Shown here: positions 1-8,105 of the stretch, one piece after another
How the letters are laid out: each line of letters begins with the position of its first letter
Numbering within the stretch: position 1 is the first letter of the stretch
Made by a program: the position numbers and the translations under genes
Notes under the pieces: generated by a model
Seen by the model: the letters and a program-made list of their open reading frames with translations, nothing else
Told to the model about the DNA's origin: nothing
The model's database searches: none
Assembly: GCA_900557035.1 (NCBI GenBank)
Contig: USRA01000022.1
Span: forward strand, 1 to 28,412
Direction of reading: 5' to 3'
Source of the DNA: an uncultured Prevotella sp.
GTDB lineage: Bacteria > Bacteroidota > Bacteroidia > Bacteroidales > Bacteroidaceae
DNA: 28,412 nt

Positions 1-2
1 TG

Positions 3-1583
3 CAGACCCCTACCCTTGCCCTGATCGTAAACCGCCAGAAGGAAATCGACAACTTTGTTTCCGAGCCTTATTGGGTACTCGCCACCATCTATCGCGACAC
101 CCAATTTACGGCTACCAGCGGCAAGTTTACCAGCAAGGAGGAAGGCGAGAAGGCATTCAGCACCATCGCCGGCAAACCCTTCACCGTTACCGACGTAAGC
201 AAGAAGAAGGGAAACGAGGCACCCCCTCATCTCTACGACCTCACCTCACTGCAGGTGGATTGCAACAAGAAGTTTGCCTACTCAGCCGATATTACGCTGA
301 AGCTCATCCAGAGTCTCTACGAGAAGAAATATACCACTTATCCTCGTGTAGATACCCAGTTTCTCACAGACGATATCTATCCGAAATGTCCGCAGATTCT
401 GAATGGCGTAAGCCAGGCAAAGATAGCCAGTCAGCAGAAATACCTGCCGCTCATCCAGCAGCTCGCAGCCACTGGCAAGAAGTTGCCAAAGAGCAAGAAG
501 GTTTTCGATAACAGCAAGGTGACCGACCACCACGCCATCATCCCAACCGGTGTTCCGCCAACCGGACTCACCGATATGGAGGCGAATGTCTATGATCTCA
601 TCGCCAAGCGATTCATCAGCGTGTTCTATCCGGACTGTAAATTCTCAACCACCACCGTTCTGGGCGAGGTAATCAACGAAGATGGTCCCAAACCGGAGAA
701 GATAGAGTTCAAGGTGAGCGGCAAGGAGATTTTGGAACCAGGCTGGCGAGTAGTCTATGCCAAGGATGCGAAGAATGCCGATGATGACGATGCTTCTGAT
801 AACACCATCGGAAATGCAGACTCAGGAAACGGCGCCAAGAAGGAAGTGGTAGAAGAAAGAACCCTCCCATCCTTCACAAAAGGCGAATCGGGCGAGCATC
901 AGCCTACCCTGACCGAGAAATGGACCACTCCACCTAAGTATTACACCGAGGCAACCCTGCTCCGTGCGATGGAGACTGCGGGTAAATTCGTGGAAGACGA
1001 GGAGCTTCGTGCAGCTTTGAAGGAGAACGGAATCGGTCGTCCATCATCCCGTGCCGGCATCATCGAGACTCTCTTCAAGCGCCACTACATCCGCCGCCAG
1101 CGCAAGAATCTGATGGCAACCCCGACAGGTATCGAGCTCATCGACACCATCCACGAGGAACTTCTGAAGAGTTGTGAGCTGACCGGTATCTGGGAGAAGA
1201 AGCTCCGAGACATCGAGCACAAGACCTACGACCCAGCCGAATTCATCAACGGTTTGAAAGAGCAGATCAACCAGATTGTCATCGATGTCTTATCGGATAA
1301 CAGCAACCGAAGAGTAACCATCATGACAGAGGAAGATCTCAAGAAAAAGCCGGCAACCAAGAAAGCAACAGCCAGGAAGTCACCAGCCAAGAAGAAGGAT
1401 GAAGATACAGCCCAGAATGCAAGTTCTCAACCAGTTCCTGCTCCTCAGGCTTCAGCCGACCCAATGGTAGGCAAGCCTTGTCCGCTCTGCGGCAAGGGCG
1501 TCATCATCAAGGGCAAGACCGCCTATGGTTGCAGCAACTGGAAATCTGGCTGTCAATATCGCCAGCCATTCTCACAGATGTAG
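3..1583 (+). CDS. topB: DNA topoisomerase III (type IA), 5' end cut off by the window
   Basis: Type IA topoisomerase that relaxes and decatenates DNA through a 5'-phosphotyrosine intermediate. The reading frame is open from base 3 and begins in the family motif QTPTLALIVNR, so the N-terminal Toprim part lies outside the window; 526 residues are visible. The active-site tyrosine is in TTYPRVDTQ (codon 339-341). The conserved GIGRPSSRAGIIETL segment follows at about 1030-1070. The C-terminus has a lysine/alanine-rich linker (about 1340-1400) and a four-cysteine zinc ribbon (CPLCG ... GCSNWKSGC, about 1480-1555). A lysine-rich tail plus zinc ribbon is common in Bacteroidetes TopB and probably aids DNA binding. 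The next gene on the same strand starts 84 bp downstream with no strong terminator between them, so read-through is possible. Confidence 0.95.
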   Translation, partial: QTPTLALIVNRQKEIDNFVSEPYWVLATIYRDTQFTATSGKFTSKEEGEKAFSTIAGKPFTVTDVSKKKGNEAPPHLYDLTSLQVDCNKKFAYSADITLKLIQSLYEKKYTTYPRVDTQFLTDDIYPKCPQILNGVSQAKIASQQKYLPLIQQLAATGKKLPKSKKVFDNSKVTDHHAIIPTGVPPTGLTDMEANVYDLIAKRFISVFYPDCKFSTTTVLGEVINEDGPKPEKIEFKVSGKEILEPGWRVVYAKDAKNADDDDASDNTIGNADSGNGAKKEVVEERTLPSFTKGESGEHQPTLTEKWTTPPKYYTEATLLRAMETAGKFVEDEELRAALKENGIGRPSSRAGIIETLFKRHYIRRQRKNLMATPTGIELIDTIHEELLKSCELTGIWEKKLRDIEHKTYDPAEFINGLKEQINQIVIDVLSDNSNRRVTIMTEEDLKKKPATKKATARKSPAKKKDEDTAQNASSQPVPAPQASADPMVGKPCPLCGKGVIIKGKTAYGCSNWKSGCQYRQPFSQM

Positions 1584-1619
1584 TTTCCTGTTTTTAAAAT
1601 CAGGGGTTTCTATTTCTAA

Positions 1620-1684
1620 ATTATATGAAGCAGATTAGATTTTTTATGAAGCAGATTTAAATATTATATGAAGCAGATTAGATT
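1620..1684 (+). repeat. Triplicated start region of the porE-like gene, with an 11-codon upstream ORF
   Basis: Three copies of a 14 bp core TATGAAGCAGATTA (last base T in copy 2) have their ATGs at 1625, 1646 and 1668. Copies 1 and 3 are identical over 22 bp (1620-1641 and 1663-1684). Only the third ATG opens the long lipoprotein gene. The first ATG reads a complete 11-residue ORF (1625-1660, MKQIRFFMKQI then TAA), and the second ATG ends at the same stop. The pattern suggests tandem duplication of the gene's own 5' end; an effect on translation is only inferred. Confidence 0.85.
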
Positions 1685-3839
1685 ATACCAAATCATAACA
1701 GCCGTCTGCTGCCTCCTTCTGATAAGCTGCGGCATTGACAAGAACCTGAAGAAGGGAGAGAAATTCCTTTCTTTAGGCGAATACTATGATGCTGCCGACC
1801 AATTCAAGCAAGCCTACACCAAGACACCTCCCAAGGAGCGTGAAAACCGAGGAAAGCTAGCCTTGAAGATGGCGCGCTGCTACAACAAGATCAATGCTAC
1901 CCCCAAGGCTGTGAATGCTTACCGCAATGCCATCCGCTATAACCAGGCTTCCCTCGATGATCGTCTGGCTTACGCCCGTCTGCTCCAGAAAAACGGTGAT
2001 TACAGGCAGGCTGAAAAGGAATTCAGAATCCTCGTGGATTCCATGCCCAACAATATTCTTGCCCAGAACGGATTGAAATCTGCCCAGATGGCTCCCAGCT
2101 GGAAAAAAGCCGGAAGCAGATATCAGGTAAAGAAAATGGATGTCTTTACCTCCCGAAGAGCCGATTATTCACCGATGCTCCTGGGCGATGAATACGAACA
2201 GCTCTACTTCACCTCCACCCGCAACGAAGCACAGGGAGATGAACTCTGCGGAATCACCGGAACCAAGGCAGGCGATATCTTCTATTCTGAAAAAGACGAC
2301 AAGGGAAAATGGAGCAGACCGGAAGCCATCGCCACTGGTCTGAATACCGACTATGATGAGGGAGCCTGCTGCTTCACTCCCGATGGCAGGGAAATGTATC
2401 TCACCCAATGCGTCACCGATCCAGCCTCTCCCCGATTTGCCCAGATTGTCACCTCTTCCCGTTCGGATGCTGCCTGGGGAAAGGTTCAGAAACTGGAAAT
2501 CACCCAGGATACCTTGAGTACCTACGCCCACCCTGCCGTCAGTCCTGATGGCGAATGGCTCTATTTCGTCTCCGATATGCCGGGCGGATTGGGTGGTTAC
2601 GATATCTGGCGTGTGCGCATCACTCCTTCAGGTCTGGGAGGTGTGGAAAACCTCGGTGCCCCTATCAATACTCCGGGCGACGAGATGTTCCCTACCTTCC
2701 GTCCCAATGGCGACCTTTATTTCAGCAGTAACGGTCATATCGGAATGGGCGGTCTCGACATCTACATCGCCCGAACAGACGAAAAGACCCAGCAGTATAA
2801 GATAGAGCACCCCGGCTATCCCCTCAATTCAGAAGCAGATGATTTCGGAATGACCTTCGAGGGACTGCACAACCGTGGCTTCTTCTCTTCCAACAGAAAG
2901 GATGGCCGCGGCTACGATCATATCTATTCTTTCGAAAATCCGGAGATTGTCACCACGATGAAGGGATGGGTTTACGAAAAAGACGGCTACGAACTTCCTG
3001 CCGCACAGGTGATGGTAGTAGGCAACGATGGCACCTACAGGAAACTGCCGGTCAAGAGTGACGGTTCGTTTACGCTGCCTATCCATCCTAAGGTAGATTA
3101 TCTGGTGATGGCTACCTGCAAGGGATTCCTCAACCACAAGGAGGAATTACGGATAGATTCGGCGAAGGAGAGCAAGGAGTACGTGCTCCAGTTCCCGCTG
3201 GCTTCCATCTCAGCCCCAGTACTCATCGACAACATCTTCTATGATTTTGACAAAGCTACCCTGACGCCAGCCAGCACCCAGGCTCTGGATAAGCTCGTAG
3301 CCTTGTTGAAAGAGAATTCCCACGTAACCATCGAACTGAGTGCCCATTGCGATTACAAAGGCAACAGCGAGTACAACAAACGATTGTCTCAGCGCCGCGC
3401 CCAGTCGGTAGTAGATTACCTCATAGCTCACGGCATCGAAAAAGAGCGCCTTACCCCTGTGGGATATGGCAAGGAACGCCCGAAGACAATCCGCAGGAAG
3501 CTCACGGAGAAATATCCTTGGCTGAAGGAAGACGATGTGCTCACCCAGGATTTTATCCTCAAGCAGACCAAGGAGCATCAGGAGATATGCAACCAGCTGA
3601 ACCGCCGTACCGAGTTCAAAGTGCTCCGCACCACCTATAAGATGTTCGACAACGAGTGTAACCTGCAGAACCCGCCAAAGTCAAAGCCAAGACAAGAGAA
3701 AGAATCCGAAGGCAACGGATATAAAATCAATTTTGATATGGAACGTATAAAGTTTAAGTTGGGCATCGAGCCCAACCCAAACTTACCAAGAAAGCTACGC
3801 TCAGGATTATCCCCCAACATGTTTTTGCATGAAACATGA
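1668..3839 (+). CDS. porE: PorE-like OmpA-family lipoprotein of the type IX secretion system
   Basis: Predicted 723-residue outer-membrane lipoprotein facing the periplasm. The signal peptide ends in a lipobox (LLLISC, Cys21). Domain order matches PorE: TPR-like helices (about 25-140), a PD40/WD40-type propeller (about 155-420, with blades such as SPDGEWLYFVSD), a carboxypeptidase-regulatory-like domain (about 430-510), then an OmpA C-terminal peptidoglycan-binding domain (about 520-650: FYDFDKATLTP, AHCDYKGNSEYNKRLSQRRA). The long insert before NQLNRRTEFKVLRTTY is also typical of PorE-type proteins. In Porphyromonas, PorE is thought to anchor the type IX machinery to peptidoglycan. The extension of about 50 residues after the OmpA domain is basic and not recognised. 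Two false starts precede the chosen ATG and lead only to a stop. A generic OmpA/TPR lipoprotein is the alternative. Confidence 0.82.
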   Translation: MKQIRLYQIITAVCCLLLISCGIDKNLKKGEKFLSLGEYYDAADQFKQAYTKTPPKERENRGKLALKMARCYNKINATPKAVNAYRNAIRYNQASLDDRLAYARLLQKNGDYRQAEKEFRILVDSMPNNILAQNGLKSAQMAPSWKKAGSRYQVKKMDVFTSRRADYSPMLLGDEYEQLYFTSTRNEAQGDELCGITGTKAGDIFYSEKDDKGKWSRPEAIATGLNTDYDEGACCFTPDGREMYLTQCVTDPASPRFAQIVTSSRSDAAWGKVQKLEITQDTLSTYAHPAVSPDGEWLYFVSDMPGGLGGYDIWRVRITPSGLGGVENLGAPINTPGDEMFPTFRPNGDLYFSSNGHIGMGGLDIYIARTDEKTQQYKIEHPGYPLNSEADDFGMTFEGLHNRGFFSSNRKDGRGYDHIYSFENPEIVTTMKGWVYEKDGYELPAAQVMVVGNDGTYRKLPVKSDGSFTLPIHPKVDYLVMATCKGFLNHKEELRIDSAKESKEYVLQFPLASISAPVLIDNIFYDFDKATLTPASTQALDKLVALLKENSHVTIELSAHCDYKGNSEYNKRLSQRRAQSVVDYLIAHGIEKERLTPVGYGKERPKTIRRKLTEKYPWLKEDDVLTQDFILKQTKEHQEICNQLNRRTEFKVLRTTYKMFDNECNLQNPPKSKPRQEKESEGNGYKINFDMERIKFKLGIEPNPNLPRKLRSGLSPNMFLHET

Positions 3840-3849
3840 GTGGCAACAA

Positions 3850-3975
3850 AAAAATATGACTAAGAGCAAAACTAGTCAACAAAAAGTATGACTAAGTTTT
3901 AGCTAGTCAACTGGTTTTATAAATAAGTATTAACCGAGTCAACTCGTCTTATAAATAAGATAAAAAGTGGTCAAC
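3850..3975. repeat. Four degenerate tandem units of 31-32 bp ending in GTCAAC
   Basis: GTCAAC recurs at 3875, 3906, 3938 and 3970, i.e. at 31, 32 and 32 bp spacing. The units are 3850-3880, 3881-3911, 3912-3943 and 3944-3975. The first two share TATGACTAAG; the last two share TATAAATAAG at the same offset. Units 1 and 2 each contain an inverted pair TGACTA...TAGTCA, and the junction of units 3 and 4 is CGAGTCAACTCG. The array lies just after the porE-like stop, in the 350 bp gap between convergent genes. Function unknown. Confidence 0.75.
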
Positions 3976-4029
3976 CAAAATCGTTAAACCACAGAACAGA
4001 ATAAAAGTATTTTATCCTAGGCATAATCT

Positions 4030-4050
4030 ATGTTCAACAACTTTGAACAT
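4030..4050. repeat. Small palindrome ATGTTCAA-5-TTGAACAT
   Basis: A perfect 8 bp inverted repeat with a 5-base loop (4038-4042) lies upstream of the terminator in the gene-free gap. The arm resembles the AAAGTTC heptamers found near two gene starts elsewhere in the window. It could be a hairpin in the porE 3' UTR or a protein site; no U-tract follows, so it is not a terminator by itself. Confidence 0.45.
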
Positions 4051-4065
4051 AACTTTCATCTCTAT

Positions 4066-4122
4066 AAAAAAACTCTTTCTGGGGTTAGAAGTCCATTCTT
4101 CTACTAGCAGAAAGAGTTTTTT
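4066..4122. terminator. Bidirectional intrinsic terminator between convergent genes
   Basis: A 14 bp perfect stem (AAAAAACTCTTTCT at 4067-4080, AGAAAGAGTTTTTT at 4109-4122) encloses a second stem, TAGAAG/CTTCTA. T-runs follow the stem on both strands, so it can end the porE-like transcript (+) and the DUF5056 operon (-). Confidence 0.85.
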
Positions 4123-4189
4123 CTTATCTTATCGATTGATAATCCTATTTATAGGAACAATCTATCACCTGTAATCTAATAGGGTCCTA

Positions 4190-4606
4190 TCATCTGGCAT
4201 CCGCCACTTCATTATATCCCCAGACCATCACGAGGACTACGATGCCTGCCAGCATCATCAGGAGATTCTGCGTCTGCGTGATAGCATCAGTCAAATGGGT
4301 AAGGGCACGTGAACCGGTCAGCAGGAAATCTATCTTCATAGAGAAGAGCCAACCCTGTATCTGCTCCCATCCCTGGCAAACCACAGCAGCAACTATGCCG
4401 ACAGCCACACAGGCTGCCGTCCACAGATGTTCCAATCGGCGACGCTTAGCCAATGCCTGCATCACCCTATCAGAGAATCCATCATCCGGAACCTCCTCCA
4501 TCTTGTTATCAGCAAAGAAAGCCTGAAGGAGCTGATCGTCTGTGGCGCTCAGCGGTTCAAGCTCCATACCATTCATATTATCAATCATTTTATCGGTCAT
4601 AACCAT
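4190..4606 (-). CDS. DUF5056-family membrane protein, putative anti-sigma factor
   Basis: A 138-residue protein with an acidic N-terminal cytoplasmic part (LSATDDQLLQAFFADNK, then DDGFSDRVMQAL, near residues 20-50) and two hydrophobic segments (about 60-82 and 110-132). This layout matches the DUF5056 family of Bacteroidetes, usually encoded beside ECF sigma factors. Its reading frame overlaps the upstream sigma gene by 17 bp, which suggests translational coupling and a role in holding the sigma factor at the membrane; that role is inferred from context. Several Met codons occur in the first 14 residues, so the exact start is uncertain. It is the last gene of the operon and reads into the terminator at 4066-4122. 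Confidence 0.72.
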   Translation of the reverse strand: MVMTDKMIDNMNGMELEPLSATDDQLLQAFFADNKMEEVPDDGFSDRVMQALAKRRRLEHLWTAACVAVGIVAAVVCQGWEQIQGWLFSMKIDFLLTGSRALTHLTDAITQTQNLLMMLAGIVVLVMVWGYNEVADAR

Positions 4607-5129
4607 TATGCTTTAAGTAACTTGCAAGTTTCTGTTTTCCACGAGAGAGATGCGACTTGATGGTGCCTTGCGCCATTCCCGTCACCTCTGCAATCTTATC
4701 TATAGAGAGACCATCCATCAGCTGCAGCGTGATGCATGTCCGTTCGTTATCGCTCAATATCCGTAGGGCATTGAGCAAATCCATCTTCAGTCCGGCGTTC
4801 ACTCCCTGCGCATTCTGTCGGGCAACAGCCGGCGTATCGATGTCTTGGGTTTCCTTATGACTGCGGGTATAATCATACCACACATTATAGGCGATACGAT
4901 AAAGCCAAGTGGAGAAGCTGGCTGTACCCTTGAAACTCGCCAGATGGGTATAAGCCTTCACAAAGGTATCCTGCGCCAAGTCGTCACTCAGCTGCGCATC
5001 CCCCAGCGTCTGCCGCAGGAAGAACCCACGAATAGGTGATTGATACTTCTTGACCAGCAAGTCGAACGACTTGCGGTCGTGAAGCATCACCACCTTCGTG
5101 ACGAGAGAAATATCGGATAACTTTTCCAC
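4590..5129 (-). CDS. ECF-type RNA polymerase sigma-70 factor
   Basis: A 179-residue sigma factor with only regions 2 and 4, as in the extracytoplasmic-function group. Region 2 (about 22-92) contains DDLAQDTFVKAY and FSTWLYRIAYNVWYDYTR, the core-binding and -10-recognition part. Region 4 (about 118-172) ends in a helix-turn-helix (LSIDKIAEVTGMAQGTIKSHLSRGKQKL) that binds the -35 element. The gene lies 31 bp downstream of the DUF6249 gene and overlaps the DUF5056 gene, giving a three-gene operon. Activation on release from a membrane anti-sigma is the usual model; the signal is not evident from the sequence. Confidence 0.93.
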   Translation of the reverse strand: MEKLSDISLVTKVVMLHDRKSFDLLVKKYQSPIRGFFLRQTLGDAQLSDDLAQDTFVKAYTHLASFKGTASFSTWLYRIAYNVWYDYTRSHKETQDIDTPAVARQNAQGVNAGLKMDLLNALRILSDNERTCITLQLMDGLSIDKIAEVTGMAQGTIKSHLSRGKQKLASYLKHNGYDR

Positions 5130-5160
5130 TATATATTAACTAATAATTGTTGTTTGATTT

Positions 5161-5916
5161 TTACACCGGAGTTCCATTATAACCTGTACCCTGATTGCCA
5201 TGACGGTTTTTCCACCAATCCTTGATGGCAGGAAGCGAACCTATCAGGGTCTGCCCCAATCCATAGAAGAAGACCAGGGCTCCGATACCAGCCAGGAAGT
5301 CAGCATCCCACCATGAGAACATGGCGCACAAGCCAGCTCCCAGAAAGGCATTTCTCAATCCTCGCTTCACCAGATATTCATCGCTCTGCTTGTCTATCGG
5401 ACGGTCGCCTTCCGGAACATTGATGCCCTTCTCCATCGCCATCTCCGCCAACTTCATCCGGTCGTTGTGGCGACGAATCAGATATCTGATAACCAAAAAC
5501 ACGATGATCAGCGGAGCAAAGACAAACAGCAGTCCGAAGATGATACAGAAGATGATGATAACAGACAGCGCCCCGCCACCAAATACCGAACCGATGAAAT
5601 CGAAAGGATCATCATAGTTGCCCAGACTATACTTGGAATGATAAGCACGGTTGTCATTGTCATCTGCATCAGCATAGTCGGAAGTATCCGTAGCGGTTGT
5701 ATCAGAATAGGCTTCAATAGCCTCATCATCCTGAGCCGCGGATGCCTGCTCGGCTGTAGCCTGCTTGTCTTCCTGCTTTGCTGCGGCAGGAGAAGCCTGC
5801 TTATCCACCTGTTGGGTAGTTGGATGATACCGATGTTTTGGAGCAGAAGATGCCAGAGATACCTGGGTAGCTCCGATGCTCATAATGAGCGCCAATGTTA
5901 ATATCGCTTTCTTCAT
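5161..5916 (-). CDS. DUF6249-type exported membrane protein upstream of the sigma factor
   Basis: The frame is open up to 6063, but the Met at 5914-5916 starts a clear signal peptide (MKKAILTLALIMSIGATQVS) and gives 251 residues; the longer N-terminus is basic, lacks signal character and covers the divergent promoter. After the signal comes an Ala/Gln/Asp-rich low-complexity stretch (about 30-100), a strong transmembrane segment (about 116-147), a basic/acidic cytoplasmic part (RRHNDRMKLAEMAMEKG), and a second hydrophobic region (about 192-225). This resembles the DUF6249 family often found with ECF sigma genes in Bacteroidales. It heads the sigma/DUF5056 operon and may sense envelope state; that is inference. 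Confidence 0.75.
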   Translation of the reverse strand: MKKAILTLALIMSIGATQVSLASSAPKHRYHPTTQQVDKQASPAAAKQEDKQATAEQASAAQDDEAIEAYSDTTATDTSDYADADDNDNRAYHSKYSLGNYDDPFDFIGSVFGGGALSVIIIFCIIFGLLFVFAPLIIVFLVIRYLIRRHNDRMKLAEMAMEKGINVPEGDRPIDKQSDEYLVKRGLRNAFLGAGLCAMFSWWDADFLAGIGALVFFYGLGQTLIGSLPAIKDWWKNRHGNQGTGYNGTPV

Positions 5917-5994
5917 ATCTAACAATATTTTTATAGTTTTACCTTGTTTTTTATTATTTTTTCTATGTCTTAGACGCATCTCTTGGGAAATAAG

Positions 5995-6025
5995 TTGCAA
6001 AGAAACAAAATTTTTCTTATTTTTG
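5995..6025 (+). promoter_or_regulatory. Bacteroidetes-type promoter for the rRNA methyltransferase gene
   Basis: TTG at 5995-5997, a 20 bp spacer and TATTTTTG at 6018-6025 match the -33/-7 consensus (TTG, 19-21 bp, TAnnTTTG). Transcription would start near 6030, about 25 nt before the ATG at 6054. Confidence 0.75.
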
Positions 6026-6053
6026 CAAACAAAATCAAGAATAAAGGCATAAA

Positions 6054-7532
6054 ATGAAGACATTACCAGAAGATTTCATCAAATATACCCAAGAGTTGAT
6101 GGGCGATGAACTGTTCCAGCAACTGAAACAGGGCATCACCGAGGGAGAAGCACCTACCAGTATCCGCCTCAATCCTTTCAAATGCAAGGAGGGAGAAGAT
6201 GTAAGGATGGAGAATTCTCCCGAAAATGGAGAACGGCTAGTAGAGGGCGAACCGATTCCATGGTGCCCTTCCACCGGTCGCTATCTCTCCACCCGTCCTA
6301 ACTTCACCTTCGACCCATGGCTCCATGCCGGAAAGTATTATGTGCAGGAAGCTTCTTCCATGTTTGTGGATCTGGTGATTAGACAACTCGTTCACGAACC
6401 CGTGATGATGCTTGATCTCTGTGCGGCTCCAGGTGGAAAATCTACCGCAGTCCGTGCTGCCCTGCCGGAAGGTAGTCTTCTTTTCAGCAACGAACCGATG
6501 CGCACCCGCTCGCAGATTCTTGCAGAGAATATCCAGAAGTTCGGTCATCCCGATATGATCGTCACCAACAACTATCCACGCGACTACAAGAAGTCGAAGC
6601 TTCAGTTTGATGTCATCCTCACAGATGTTCCCTGCTCCGGCGAAGGTATGTTCCGCAAGGATGATGGCGCCATCAGCGAATGGAGCCTGCAGAATGTGGA
6701 TAACTGCTGGCACCTGCAGCGCGAAATAGTAAGCGATATCTGGAACTGTCTGAAACCCGGCGGTCTCCTCATCTACTCTACCTGCACCTTCAATGCCCAC
6801 GAAGACGAAGAAAATATCTCCTGGATTTGTGAGGAACTGGGGGCTGATCCTATCGCACTCAACGATATCGATGAAGCATGGAATATCACGGGCAATCTCA
6901 TCGGCACAGACATCCCTGTCTATCGTTTCCTCCCAGGAAAGACCCGCGGAGAAGGCATCTTCCTTGCAGTACTCAGAAAAGAGGGAGAACCGGAAATGGA
7001 AAAGGAAGATAAGAATAAGAAGAAAGACAAAAATAAGAATAAGAATAAGGATAAAGGAAAGAACAGAGGAAACAAGGGAAAGAGTCAGCAGGTTCCAACA
7101 GACTGGCTGAAGTCTTCAGACTATGAAACGATAGCCGAAGACGATAACTTCTATGCCATCCCAAGCCGTTGGAAAAACATCTACGAGGATGCTGCCAGAA
7201 ACCTGAAGGTGATACATGCCGGCATCAAACTGGGAACAAGCAAGGGGAAAGACATCATCCCCGACCAGAGTCTGGCACTCTCCACCGAGCTCAACACAGC
7301 AGTTTTCCCACAGGTAGAACTATCCTACGAGGATGCTATCCGCTACCTGCGCAAAGAGGCAGTGAATCTTCCTGCAGATACTCCCAAAGGCTACGTGCTC
7401 GTTACCTATCAGCAGATGCCTCTGGGCTGGGAGAAGAACATCGGCAACCGTGCCAACAACCTCTATCCACAAGAGTGGAAAATCAAGAGCAGCCACGTGC
7501 CGGAAGAACCCTGTGTTATCAGCAAGAAATAA
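6054..7532 (+). CDS. NOL1/NOP2/Sun-family rRNA (cytosine-C5) methyltransferase, RsmF-like
   Basis: SAM-dependent enzyme methylating cytosine C5 in rRNA or tRNA. The 492-residue protein has an N-terminal substrate-binding part, SAM motif I (LDLCAAPGGKST, 121-131), motif IV with Cys194 (TDVPCSGEGMF) and motif VI with Cys244 (YSTCTF). In this family the motif VI Cys is the nucleophile and the motif IV Cys helps release the product. A C-terminal RNA-binding region of about 150 residues follows, as in RsmF/YebU. Between the two halves lies a Lys/Asn-rich low-complexity linker (about 313-345, 6993-7085), partly built from AAGAAT-like hexamers. The exact target base cannot be told from sequence. folA follows 48 bp downstream and is probably co-transcribed. 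Confidence 0.9.
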   Translation: MKTLPEDFIKYTQELMGDELFQQLKQGITEGEAPTSIRLNPFKCKEGEDVRMENSPENGERLVEGEPIPWCPSTGRYLSTRPNFTFDPWLHAGKYYVQEASSMFVDLVIRQLVHEPVMMLDLCAAPGGKSTAVRAALPEGSLLFSNEPMRTRSQILAENIQKFGHPDMIVTNNYPRDYKKSKLQFDVILTDVPCSGEGMFRKDDGAISEWSLQNVDNCWHLQREIVSDIWNCLKPGGLLIYSTCTFNAHEDEENISWICEELGADPIALNDIDEAWNITGNLIGTDIPVYRFLPGKTRGEGIFLAVLRKEGEPEMEKEDKNKKKDKNKNKNKDKGKNRGNKGKSQQVPTDWLKSSDYETIAEDDNFYAIPSRWKNIYEDAARNLKVIHAGIKLGTSKGKDIIPDQSLALSTELNTAVFPQVELSYEDAIRYLRKEAVNLPADTPKGYVLVTYQQMPLGWEKNIGNRANNLYPQEWKIKSSHVPEEPCVISKK

Positions 7533-7580
7533 GTATCAAGAAACAAAAAAGAATTCATCAAGAAGAACCAATCATCAGGA

Positions 7581-8066
7581 ATGAATATGCTCAGCATCAT
7601 CGCTTGTATCTCTAAAGATAATAGAGCAATCGGCTACCAGAACCGATTGCTCTATCATTTACCATCAGATATGGTCCGCTTCCGTGAACTTACCACGGGT
7701 CATACCATCGTGATGGGCAGAAAGACATTTGAATCTCTCCCCAACGGTGCTCTTCCGCATCGCCGCAACATCGTTGTCTCCCGCAGCATGAAAGAGCTGG
7801 AGGGCTGCGAAGTGTATCCTAATCTGGAAGCGGCATTAAAGGCTGCAGAAAGCCCTCAAGAGACTTTCATCATTGGCGGAGCAAGCATCTATCACCAGGC
7901 TCTTTCTGCAGCCCGGAAACTCTATCTCACCATCGTGGACCAGGAGCCGGAACAGGCAGATACCTTCTTCCCTGCCATCAACTATTCTGCCTGGGAAATG
8001 ACAGAAAAAGAAATGAGGAATGAAAACGGGTTGTCGTTCTCATTCCTCACCTATATTAGAAAATAA
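7581..8066 (+). CDS. folA: Dihydrofolate reductase
   Basis: NADPH-dependent reduction of dihydrofolate to tetrahydrofolate, 161 residues, the usual size for bacterial DHFR. Visible hallmarks are IIACISKDNRAIGYQNRLLYHLPSD with the substrate-binding acid Asp30, the cofactor motif IVMGRKTFESLP, and FIIGGASIYHQAL near residue 95. The N-terminus could be Met1 or Met3 (MNMLSIIA). No thyA gene is adjacent in this window. The stop codon lies in the first copy of a 26-28 bp tandem duplication shared with the convergent lrp-like gene. Confidence 0.95.
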   Translation: MNMLSIIACISKDNRAIGYQNRLLYHLPSDMVRFRELTTGHTIVMGRKTFESLPNGALPHRRNIVVSRSMKELEGCEVYPNLEAALKAAESPQETFIIGGASIYHQALSAARKLYLTIVDQEPEQADTFFPAINYSAWEMTEKEMRNENGLSFSFLTYIRK

Positions 8067-8105
8067 ATCCTTATTCTTCTATATTAGAAAAAAATCTTAT
8101 TCTTC
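8052..8105. repeat. Tandem duplication joining the folA and Lrp-gene 3' ends
   Basis: TATATTAGAAAA...CTTATTCTTC occurs twice back to back (8052-8079 and 8080-8105), differing by a 1-2 bp indel. Copy 1 carries the folA stop (8064-8066); copy 2 carries the Lrp-gene stop (8097-8099) and its last codons. The only non-coding sequence between the two convergent genes is thus a duplicate of their own ends. Confidence 0.75.

Noticed and set aside
1587..1604. Terminator after topB (CCTG...CAGG with TTTTAAAA centre)
   Set aside because: The stem is short, mostly A/T without a real loop, and no T-run follows.
3850..3975. CRISPR array
   Set aside because: Units are contiguous 31-32 bp tandem repeats with no conserved repeat/variable spacer alternation, and no cas genes are near.
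5917..6063. 50-residue N-terminal extension of the DUF6249 protein
   Set aside because: It runs through the divergent promoter and precedes a proper signal peptide.
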